Assembly (NCBI GenBank): GCA_949361645.1
Contig: OX442421.1
Span: 8,559,014-8,623,013, forward strand
DNA: 64,000 nt
Source of the DNA: Spongilla lacustris
Lineage: Eukaryota; Porifera; Demospongiae; Spongillida; Spongillidae
Direction: 5' to 3'
A program made the translations under genes and the position numbers. Below are positions 44,457 to 54,670 of this stretch, piece after piece; the stretch's first letter is position 1, and each line of letters starts with the position of its first letter. A model generated the notes under the pieces. It was given only the letters and a program-made list of their open reading frames with translations, ran no database searches and was not told where the DNA came from.

Positions 44457-47400
44457 ATGGCCTCAAGACATAGAGTCAGACCGCAGCACTATGAAGATGG
44501 TATGTGTGTAGCGACGAAGGAAGCAATACTTCGTCTTTCATCAGACCACTGTAACCGTGTCAATGCTACCGTGTAGAAGATGACGAGTATGACGACACGT
44601 ACGGGCGTTCATTGGAAGACGAGCCAGCGATGTCCCCAAGCGACTGTCAGTATACGCACACCTCGCCTGAGCATGCATAATAAACATTTTCTACACCTGT
44701 TACACGCATACGTCCACAGCGCGATTCGTGTTCAGACGAGAGACCCACGAAACACCGTCTCTGGCGCAGTACTTTCAGCCCGCATCCTCTTCGGACGAAG
44801 CCAAAGAAGCAGATACCACTGCCACCGGAAAAGGAAAAGTTCCGCTTGCCCCTCCCCCAGGATATTCCCGACTACCGACAGAAGAAGGTAGGGGGAAAAT
44901 TGGTGTGGCTAGACCTAATTTTCAATCTCTTTTTTTCTTCTCGCCACTTTCTCCATTTGTTTACTACGACGACCGGCTGTAAGGTAAGAAGTTAGATGCA
45001 TGCTTCCCCCAGAACTAATGTATGGGGAGAGGGGAAAGGTGTTATGTACACTTGGTATAAGTTCAAAGGATGGTCAAGTACAGCGTATGGATCGTTCAGT
45101 CCCAAAATTATCACACTGTAGCAAAGGCTCATCTTTATCACAGCTTGCTGCACCCCAAACCAGTTCTCCATCTTTATTGCAGCTTGCTGCACCCCAAACC
45201 AGTTCTCCATCTTTATCACTGCTTGCTGCACCCCAAACCAGTTCTCCATCTTTATTGCAGCTTGCTGCACCCCAAACCAGTTCTCCATCTTTATCACTGC
45301 TTGCTGCACCCCAAACCAGTTCTCCATCTTTATTGCAGCTTGCTGCACCCCAAACCACTTCTCCATCTTTATCACAGCTTGCTGCACAAACCAGTTCTCC
45401 ATCTTTATCACAGCTTGCTGCACCCCAAACCAGTTCTCCATCTTTATTGCAGCTTGCAAAAACCAGTTCTCCATCTTTATTGCAGCTTGCAAAAACCAGT
45501 TCTCCATCTTTATCACAGCTTGCTGCACCCCAAACCAGTTCTCCATCTTTATTGCAGCTTGCTGCACCCCAAACCAGTTCTCCATCTTTATTGCAGCTTG
45601 CTGCACAAACCAGTTCTCCATCTTTATTGCAGCTTGCTGCACCCCAAACCAGTTCTCCATCTTTATTGCAGCTTGCTGCACAAACCAGTTCTCCATCTTT
45701 ATCACAGCTTGCTGCACCCCAAACCAGTTCTCCATCTTTATCACAGCTTGCTGCACCCCAAACCAGTTCTCCATCTTTATCACAGCTTGCTGCACAAACC
45801 AGTTCTCCATCTTTATCACAGCTTGCTGCACCCCAAACCAGTTCTCCATCTTTATCACAGCTTGCTGCACCCCAAACCACTTCTCCATCTTTATCACAGC
45901 TTGTTGCACAAACCAGTTCTCCATCTTTATCACAGCTTGCTGCACCCCAAACCAGTTCTCCATCTTTATCACAGCTTGCTGCACCCCAAACCACTTCTCC
46001 ATCTTTATTGCAGCTTGCTGCACAAACCAGTTCTCCATCTTTATCACAGCTTGCAAAGAACAGCTCTCCATCTTTATCACAGTTGGCTGCACCACAAACC
46101 CAGCCAGTGCTGTCTTTTGCTCCGAGGTTCCCTAGGTTCACAAAACCGCCCTTATCAGGTGACCTGTCACTTTCAGATATTGTGTACACACACATGGCAT
46201 CTGCACAATCAAAATTGAGCCAAGTGACCTCCACAGTAACTTCTGAGACAGGACAGTTGTCTCTGGAGTTGCTAATGGACCAACACAGTAAGGGGATCAG
46301 TAGAACTGCTGAGCTCTGGGAGGCGGAGACCACACCCCTGTCCTTGAAGGATCCAACAGGTTCCAACCAAATGTCCTTTGCAGAGCCCAAGTGCAAGTCA
46401 ATGCGCGAACAGCTGTTCACGAGGGTCATGTGCTCTCGAAGCCATGGGAGCTGTGGCAGGCGCGAACATTTGTTCACCTCAATTTGGCCTGGCTCTATTT
46501 GTGGGCTGTTGTTTGATTTTTCGACCCCATCCCCTGATGATGTCATAACCCCACACCCATAGTCATGGAATTTGTGTAGCAGTTTGCTGGGAACATACAA
46601 ATACCATTCAGCTGTATATATTTTTGATAATCATATTCTGTGGTAATTATTTATATGCCCAGTTTATTTTTATGTGTGTACATGTATATATAATTATTTG
46701 TGTTTATGTGCGTATATGTTAATTATTCATAAGAGTTGTTATTTTTATACTCACTGTGGTGGTCCGGGGTTATTGTGTATTGAGCTATGCTAAGCCAGAT
46801 GGAAACTTGATGGTTCGTGCTGTAGTGTGTGATGCCAGGCAACTCCATTTCCAGAACTCTGCAATCGCTTTCCGGTCACTGTTCGAGTGTCCAATACTCC
46901 CAGGAGTGTGGGGTTTACAGTGAGGTAATGCCCTCCCCTATTGTGTTGTGTATGTTGTGCCTTTCACCCCCACCACCCCCCCCCCCCCCCCTTCATAGCC
47001 CCGTTGTTGTTGCGCCTAGTCCCATTCCCACCACGTCGGCTACATGTCCCCGTGCGGTTCTAGGACCTGCCACTCCTAGCACAGACACAAGCAGTACCGA
47101 TGTGCTTCGAGCTTCCCCAATTCCTGTGAATCCAAGTGTCAGCAGTCCACTGTCCACACCAAAGCACAGTGCTACCAAACAGAAACAGCAGGTAGTATTA
47201 TGAAATGTGATGACCACCCTCATGTATAATGTGATGTCCACCACATGTGATAGTCACCTGCATGTTATGTGGTGACCGCCCTCATGTTATATTACATGTG
47301 GGGAAAATCACTACCCTCATGTGGCATGTGAGGACCATCACTACCCTCATGTGACATGTGAGGACCACCACTACCCTCATGTGGCATGTGAGGACCATCA

Positions 47401-50400
47401 CTACCCTCATGTGGCATGTGAGGACCATCACTACCCTCATGTGACATGTGAGGACCATCACTACCCTCATGTGACATGTGAGGACCATCACTACCCTCAT
47501 GTGACATGTGAGGACCATCACTACCCTCATGTGGCATGTGAGGACCATCACTACCCTCATGTGGCGTGTGAGGACCACCACTACCCTCATGTGGCATGTG
47601 AGGACCATCACTACCCTCATGTGGCATGTGAGGACCATCACTACCCTCATGTGGCATGTGAGGACAGCCCTCATGTTGTGATCTTGGTTCTAGATAAGAG
47701 GTATCCTCTTACAGTCCCTGGCTCTGTGTGTGACCCCCCCCCCCCCCCCCCCCCTTACACCTTCCTTCAGAGTGTGGACGTCATGGCAGAGTATAAGAAA
47801 AGAAAGACATCAGAAAAGCCATCCATTAATTTGGTGGTCATTGGTAGGGGTCGCAGAGCTAGTTGTGGGTACATGTCTAATGGGAGCAGTGGGTACATGT
47901 GTAATGGGGGCAGTGGGTACATGTGTAATGGGGGCAATGGGTACATGTGTAATGGGGGCATGTGTAATGGAGGCAGTGGGTGCATGTGTAATGGAGGCAG
48001 TGGGTACATGTGTAATGGTGGTGGTAGGTGTGGTAGCAAGCCCTTCAGTATCTAGGGTGTAGTTAGGTTGGCTGGGGGTTATTTCTTGCTGAGTTGCATA
48101 CCTGTCCTTGCCTGAAAGGTCACGTTGATGCAGGAAAGAGCACTCTGATGGGCCACCTTCTCTTCCAGGTGGGCCAGGTGTCCAAGAAGGAGATGCACAA
48201 GTAAGTGTTAGGTGTGTGCCCCCACCCATTGCCATGCCCTCTGCCCCACCCATTGCCATGCCCTCTACCACACCCATTGCCATACCCTCTGCTACACCCA
48301 TTGCCATGCCCTCTACCCCACCCATTGCCATGCCCTCTACCACACCCATTGCCATACCCTCTGCTACACCCATTGCCATGCCCTCTACCCCACCCATTGC
48401 CATGCCCTCTACCACACCCATTGCCATGCCCTCTGCTACACCCATTGCCATGCCCTCTACCACACCCATTGCCATACCCTCTGCTACACCCATTGCCATG
48501 CCCTCTACCCCACCCATTGCCATGCCCTCTACCACACCCATTGCCATGCCCTCTACCACACCCATTGCCATACCCTCTGCTACACCCATTGCCATGCCCT
48601 CTACCACACCCATTGCCATACCCTCTGCTACACCCATTGCCATGCCCTCTACCCCACCCATTGCCATGCCCTCTACCACACCCATTGCCATGCCCTCTAC
48701 CACACCCATTGCCATACCCTCTGCTACACCCATTGCCATGCCCTCTACCACACCCATTGCCATACCCTCTGCTACACCCATTGCCATGCCCTCTACCACA
48801 CTTGTTTTGTGGTTGATTGTTTTCAACTTATTGTCATGCATGTTTGACCTGTCACCTGTGTGACCACCTGTTGTCATGGATGTGTGACCACCTGTTGTCA
48901 TGGATGTGTGACCACCTGTTGTCATGGACGTGTGACCACCTGTTGTCATGGATATGTCAAATACTACTGTACACGTGTGTTACATGCACCCAGGTATGAG
49001 CAAGAGTCGTCAAGGATTGGGAAATCTTCCTTTGCCTTTGCTTGGGTGCTGGATCAGACTGGAGAAGAGAGGAAGAGGTATGTACACGTGTACAGTCCAC
49101 TTCCAATACCGTATATAACGCAAAATAGTGGAGGGTAAAAAGTATATGGTGAATTTGCTTCAGTAGGATATTGGTGAAAAATATTGGCATAACTAAGAAA
49201 ATTTTCCTGTTACTTAACTGCAAAGGGGTCTAATTTGGTTGTGTAAAATTTTGGTGAATTAGCGAATATTCACCAAATTCACCAGGTTTCCCCCGATACT
49301 ATTTTGCGCTATACAGTAATCAGAGTCACTGTATTGTCATATGTCCTTTTATAACAATCGTGGTTATTGCTGTTGTCTGTCCTTTTAATAACCACGGACA
49401 TAACCGATTAATGTTGTCTGTCCTTTTAATAGCCATGGAAATAACCTGTTAATTTTTACTAACTGTATATATTGCCTCTAACCGGTGGTTTTCCTTCAGG
49501 GGAATAACCATGGATATAGCTCATGAGCAGTTTGAGACTGAAAAGTTTGTTATAAACCTGATGGATGCCCCTGGACACAAGGACTTTATTCCCAACATGA
49601 TCACTGGAACAGCTCAGGTGCTGTGGGCAGGACTTAATTTTAATATTGTGGGAGGGGCCTAGTAGGACCCTTACTGTCCTTGGGATAGAAAAACGTGTTA
49701 GGAGCTTGTTTCCTTCATGCAGGCAGACGTGGCTCTGCTTGTGGTAGATGCCACAACGGGGGAATTTGAAGCAGGATTTGAAGATGGAGGGCAGACCAGG
49801 GAACATGCCATCCTCGCGCGGTCACTTGGAGTGCGGGAGATGGTTATTGTCGTGAACAAAATGGACATGGTGCGTGTGCTATTAGGGTGTGAAGAATGCC
49901 ATGTTCTTTAAGTTACCTCACTGTAATTTCAGTGGTTAAACTGGCTGCTGCATACATGTATGGGCCTTTTATGGCAAGTGGTTTGTATGGCTGACCAATG
50001 GTGACCAGGGATAGTGTGTAGTACTGACCAGGGATGGTGTGTAGTACTGACCAGGGATGGCTTGTAGGGATGACTTGTATTAGACCAGGGATGACTTGTA
50101 TTAGACCAGGGATGGCTTGTATTAGACCAGGGATGGCTTGTATTAGACCAGGGATGGCTTGTATTAGACCAGGGATGGCTTGTATTAGACCAGGGATGGC
50201 TTGTATTAGGCCAGGGATGGCTTGTATTAGACCAGGGATGGCTTGTATTAGACCAGGGATGGCTTGTATTAGACCAGGGATGGCTTGTATTAGACCAGGG
50301 ATGGCTTGTATTAGACCAGGGATGGCTTGTATTAGACCAGGGATGGCTTGTATTAGACCAGGGATGGCTTGTATTAGACGAGGGATGGCTTGTATTACTG

Positions 50401-53400
50401 ACCAGGGATGGCTTGTATTAGACCAGGGATGGCTTGTATTAGACCAGGGATGGCTTGTATTAGACCAGGGATGGCTTGTATTAGACCAGGGATGGCTTGT
50501 ATTTGACCAGGGATGGCTTGTATTAGACCAGGGATGGCTTGTATTAGACCAGGGATGGCTTGTATTAGACCAGAGATGGCTTGTATTAGACCAGGGATGG
50601 CTTGTATTACTGACCAGGGATGGCTTGTATTACTGACCAGGGATGGCTTGTATTAGACCAGGGATGGCTTGTATTACTGACCAGGGATGGCTTGTATTAG
50701 ACCAGGGATGGCTTGTATTAGACCAGGGATGGCTTGTATTAGACCAGGGATGGCTTGTATTAGACCAGGGATGGCTTGTATTACTGACCAGGGATGGCTT
50801 GTATTAGACCAGGGATGGCTTGTATTACTGACCAGGGATGGCTTGTATTAGACCAGGGATGGCTTGTATTAGACCAGGGATGGCTTGTATTAGACCAGGG
50901 ATGGCTTGTATTAGACCAGGGATGGCTTGTATTAGGCCAGGGATGGCTTGTATTAGACCAGGGATGGCTTGTATTAGACCAGGGATGGCTTGTATTAGAC
51001 CAGGGATGGCTTGTATTAGACCAGGGATGGCTTGTATTAGACCAGGGATGGCTTGTATTAGACCAGGGATGGCTTGTATTAGACCAGGGATGGCTTGTAT
51101 TAGACGAGGGATGGCTTGTATTACTGACCAGGGATGGCTTGTATTAGACCAGGGATGGCTTGTATTAGACCAGGGATGGCTTGTATTAGACCAGGGATGG
51201 CTTGTATTAGACCAGGGATGGCTTGTATTAGACCAGGGATGGCTTGTATTAGACCAGGGATGGCTTGTATTAGACCAGGGATGGCTTGTATTAGACCAGA
51301 GATGGCTTGTATTAGACCAGGGATGGCTTGTATTACTGACCAGGGATGGCTTGTATTACTGACCAGGGATGGCTTGTATTAGACCAGGGATGGCTTGTAT
51401 TACTGACCAGGGATGGCTTGTATTAGACCAGGGATGGCTTGTATTAGACCAGGGATGGCTTGTATTAGACCAGGGATGGCTTGTATTAGACCAGGGATGG
51501 CTTGTATTAGACCAGGGATGGCTTGTATTACTGACCAGGGATGGCTTGTATTAGACCAGGGATGGCTTGTATTACTGACCAGGGATGGCTTGTATTAGAC
51601 CAGGGATGGCTTGTATTAGACCAGGGATGGCTTGTATTACTGACCAGGGATGGCTTTGGAGTTCCCATGGTTTGTTTTGGTCAGCATATTACTGAGCAGT
51701 TTGTGCAGTGAAATTTACATGTGTTCATGTTCTTCTATGAACAGGTGGAGTGGTCTGAAGCTAGGTTTACTGAGATTGTACAAAAACTGAAAGCTTTCTT
51801 GAAAGGGGCGGGGTTCAAGGTGAGTTATTGGTATGTGGTGGTTAAAAGTAACTGCAGAACCCACACACTTTGCCACACACTTTGCCACACACTTTGCCAC
51901 ACACTTTGCCACACACTTTGCCACACCCCTTTGCTGGGTCCATCAGGAAGCAGACATATCATATGTGCCTTGCAGTGGACTAACAGGTGGTAACCTGGCA
52001 ACACCTTGCATTGATGATAAGTTGCAGAGTTGGTATAGTGGTGGCACCTTGCTCCAAAGAATAGGTATTTTGTAGGAGGGAGAGGAGAGGGGGTGGTTGT
52101 TCTGTTTCCCTTTTGGGCCACCATGTGTGCCTTCCCCTGTGGCCACCATGTGTGCCTTCCCCTGTGGCTTGCTTGTATGCCACTTAAATCATGATCATGC
52201 CCAGATGGCTTCACCCCACCCATCCGAGCTGTGGACAAGCCGTTCAGGTGCTGTGCGGTGGATGTCTTCAAAGGTCAGAGCGCACAGTGCTGTGTACAGA
52301 TTGTTAGAGTACCCTGATCTCCTCACAGGTCAGGGCACTGCTCTGAATGTGGCTGCCCGAATAGAAAGCGGCCATGTCAAAGTTGGTGATAACGTACTTG
52401 TGCAGCCTGCTGCAGAAGAGGTTGTGGTAAAATGTAAGTGTGTGGGGGTGGTTTATGAGGTACATATCCATGTAAGTGATGTGTGTGGTGTGTGCATGTG
52501 TGTGGGTGGTGTGTGCATATGTGTGTGGCGTGTGCATGTGTGTGGCGTGTGCATGTGTGTGGCGTGTGCATGTGTGTGGTGTGCATGTGTGTGGTGTGCA
52601 TGTGTGTGGTGTGCATGTGTGGTGTGTGGTGGGTGTGTACATGTGTGTGTGGTGTGTGCATGTGATGCATACTTGGAATTGTGTTACATGTGATGTGTGT
52701 GTACACCTGTGGGAAATGTCATTCATGAGACTTTTTCGTACTGTGTGACCAGCTCTGATGGTAGGTGATGAACTGCGTACCTGGGCGGTAGCTGGGGAAC
52801 AGGTGATCGTTGCAGTGCAAGGCATCGACATCACCAAACTCAAGTGAACTGCTCCTCATCCAATTGTGTGCATGGTGTTATTAATAACCCCCTCCCCCTC
52901 CCCTCCCTCTCCCTGCAGCACTGGCAGTGTCCTGTGTAGCCTTAGCGAGCCCGTCAAGGTAACCACACTCATTGAGGCTCGAATCATAACCTTTGGTGTC
53001 GAAAAACCTATCACTACTGGACTTCCTGTAAGGTTGCTGTTTGATGTTGCATCGTTAGTGCTTTATTGCATTCCACACCCCTCCCCCTCCCCCCCCCCCC
53101 CCCCCAAAAAAAAAAAAACCTGCCATTTTTGCAAAAGGTTATACTTCACTATCTGTCTGTGAGTGAGTCTGCGAAGGTAAAGACGTTAGTAAGTTTATTG
53201 AACAGAACTTCAGGAGAAGTGGTCAAGAGGAAACCAAGGCATGGAGCAGATGTAGTGTGCGCACGGGTATTACCTTGGCTCTCTTTGCGTGCAGGTTCCT
53301 CTCAAAGAACTGCTCTGCGATAATTCAGGTGGAAGTGGCTCGCCCTGTGTGTCTGGAGTGTTACCAGGACTGCAAAGAGCTCGGAAGAATCACGTTACGA

Positions 53401-53472
53401 GAGGGGGGCAACACCGTTGCTGCTGGCCTTGTTACCAAGGTGGGTCTGCTTTCATGTCGTGCTTTCCTTTAA
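44457..53472 (+). CDS. HBS1L: HBS1L, translational GTPase of ribosome rescue (full-length splice form)
   Basis: Exons: 44457-44499, 44577-44645, 44720-44887, 46826-46919 (least certain), 46999-47191, 47771-47843, 48119-48200, 48994-49077, 49500-49617, 49723-49869, 51745-51819, 51947-52064, 52205-52273, 52329-52433, 52753-52843, 52919-53027, 53138-53238, 53295-53472. The N-terminal acidic segment ([16 protein letters not shown]) matches human HBS1L. GTPase motifs: [12 protein letters not shown] (G1), GITMDI (G2), DAPGH (G3), NKMD (G4) and CSGLTG in the G5 region. Domains 2 and 3 follow ([35 protein letters not shown]). With Pelota it dissociates stalled ribosomes. The last intron has a GC donor. 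Exon 3 (phase 1) also splices in phase to the alternative exon 45013-46562. AATAAA copies lie near 53830. Confidence 0.92.
45013..46562 (+). CDS. alternative Ski7-like terminal exon of HBS1L
   Basis: An acceptor CTTCCCCCAG at 45012 joins exon 44720-44887 in phase (Glu codon split G|AA). The frame stays open for 515 codons and ends with TAG at 46562. The N-terminal 40 residues are unique, then come 25 copies of an [17 protein letters not shown] repeat. A unique C-terminal part ([20 protein letters not shown] ... [16 protein letters not shown]) leads to [12 protein letters not shown] at 46512-46547, 12 bases before the stop codon. As I remember it, vertebrate HBS1L variant 3 and fungal Ski7 carry an F-D-F-x-T-x-S-P-D-D-type motif that binds the RNA exosome. 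Hence the inferred role is bridging exosome and Ski complex in cytoplasmic mRNA decay. Use of the exon as an alternative ending is inferred from phase and position. Confidence 0.75.
45131..46092 (+). repeat. coding minisatellite, 39-bp unit
   Basis: About 25 tandem units of 39 bp ([13 protein letters not shown]), 36 bp ([12 protein letters not shown]) or 33 bp ([11 protein letters not shown]). All length variants are multiples of three and no stop occurs in the Ski7-like frame. Other frames are open too because the unit is stop-poor. Confidence 0.95.
47300..47668. repeat. 30-bp minisatellite in HBS1L intron
   Basis: Twelve copies of a unit containing GGCATGTGAGGACCATCACT then ACCCTCATGT, in intron 47192-47770. 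Confidence 0.95.
47866..48035. repeat. 24-bp minisatellite in HBS1L intron
   Basis: About seven copies of GGGTACATGTGTAATGGGGG plus CAGT, in intron 47844-48118. Confidence 0.9.
48222..48800. repeat. 24-bp minisatellite in HBS1L intron
   Basis: About 24 copies of CACCCATTGCCATGCCCTCT plus ACCA (or GCTA). A second family, GACCACCTGTTGTCATGGAT plus GTGT, follows at 48846-48958. All lie within intron 48201-48993. Confidence 0.95.
49109..49316. mobile_element. short TA-flanked CCGTATA element, copy 2
   Basis: The left end CCGTATATAACGCAAAATAG and right end CTATTTTGCGCTATACAG are inverted, with TA at both flanks. The interior is related to 33716-33905. It lies in an HBS1L intron. Confidence 0.75.
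50022..51656. repeat. 21-bp minisatellite in HBS1L intron
   Basis: About 75 copies of GACCAGGGATGGCTTGTATTA. A variant carries two extra bases (ACTGACCAGGG). The 1.6-kb array fills most of intron 49870-51744. The ORFs (MACIRPG repeats) are artefacts. Confidence 0.97.
51848..51927. repeat. 12-bp minisatellite in HBS1L intron
   Basis: Six copies of CACACTTTGCCA immediately upstream of the acceptor at 51946. Confidence 0.9.
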
Positions 53473-54113
53473 CTTCATTTTATTATTATCATTATTTTTT
53501 GTTGTTGAATTTTGGAAATTACAGATATACTAACAGTTTCACTTTGGCAACGTGGAAATCTGTGTATATATTTTAAATTATGTTTCAATTGAACATGGGT
53601 CCAGTGGTTGTGGGTGTGATGTTCGGAGGTAGAAGGTGGGGGCAGATTTTTACTTGGTACACTTGTTAGCTTCGTGGAGAAATGCTGAATTTCAGTGCGC
53701 CAAGCAGTCTGTCCCGTGGCATCTGCTGCTCAAACCACTGGGTGAAGTGCTGGATGTCAACTTCATTGTGACCTGCTGTGCCAATTTTGGAGAAAACCTG
53801 TTACTAGTATATGCTGTTTGTTCTTTTAAAAAAATAAATAAATAAATAACGTAATGCATACCTTCTCCAGACATCATTTTTACCATGCTCACTGCTATTT
53901 GTTTGATCTCCTCCTGTCAGTTGTCAAATACGCATGGATATTATTATTTTGGTACATGTACGTGGTAGGGCCTACTGTACCTGTTTGTAATCGGGTAACA
54001 CATGGGCAAGAATTCGGACTAAATGTTCTGGAGTGATTGCGTTGACGTCTTTCATCCAATTAAACAGTACTGCGTATAGTTGGAGAAAGTTGGTAAGCAC
54101 TCTATGGTAAGCA
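53473..54113. other. HBS1L 3' region, no further gene
   Basis: Probably the HBS1L 3' UTR up to the AATAAATAAATAAATAA stretch near 53830, then spacer before the convergent minus-strand gene. Confidence 0.5.
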
Positions 54114-54579
54114 TTACCGGAGTTGAATACATTCAAGTTTATAGTCGACCGACGCCTTCTGCCACCATATCATTGATTGGGCGTATTTGTAGAAGGAGAT
54201 TTTATTAGGTAAGCCCTCTGCACCAGAAAAGCGCTTCCATATCTAAAAAAAATAGAATACAATGAGACAGATATGAATGAAGGGTTGCGTGTGTCACGAT
54301 CAAATTTTTCTGGACGCACCTGTCTGCAGAAAGGGTCAATCGAATACGGCGGGTGTTGAAATACGCTCCTGTCGATTAACCCCGCCTCATCCGGCTTTAA
54401 CGCCTGGAAACGCCGACGCAGGTATGCCACATCATTCTCAGCCACTACGCGTGCATGAGCGCCACATTTCCTTTAGTTACTCGTTCCACTTAGCACTTAC
54501 CGTTGTACCTCGTTGCCAGTTCTTTGACAGGATCAGTACCTTCCAGCGTCCCGGTACTAGTTGACTCTGCCCCACCCAT
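54114..54579 (-). CDS. small unrecognised protein, EF-hand-like N-terminal type
   Basis: Three minus-strand exons with good splice sites: 54579-54501, 54444-54320, 54242-54114 (110 residues). It starts MGGAESTSTG, a possible N-myristoylation context, followed by YLRRRFQALKPDEAGLIDRS, DPFCRQIWKRFSG and FYKYAQSMIWWQKASVDYKL. The helix-loop-helix rhythm resembles calcineurin-B-like or TLDc-protein N-terminal EF-hand regions, but the calcium loops are degenerate. The frame meets TAA right after CTCCG|GTAATG, a possible donor, so one more short exon could exist. It lies 91 bp downstream of GNL2 on the same strand. Confidence 0.6.
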
Positions 54580-54670
54580 ATCATCACCAATTGTTAAAAA
54601 CATTCATTTTTGTGTGTGAACAACACTGTTTATGATTTCAGCTCATTCTGATTTGCAACTGCACGGGTTG

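Noticed and set aside
45074..46600. Minus-strand 508-codon ORF ([10 protein letters not shown] repeats)
   Set aside because: Mirror of the coding minisatellite; the plus frame has matching splice phase and a conserved motif, the minus frame has neither.
47321..48949. Repeat ORFs such as [10 protein letters not shown] and PIAMPSTT
   Set aside because: Minisatellites in HBS1L introns; the flanking conserved exons splice around them.
50034..51598. MACIRPG repeat ORFs
   Set aside because: The 21-bp intronic array is open in frame by unit length only.
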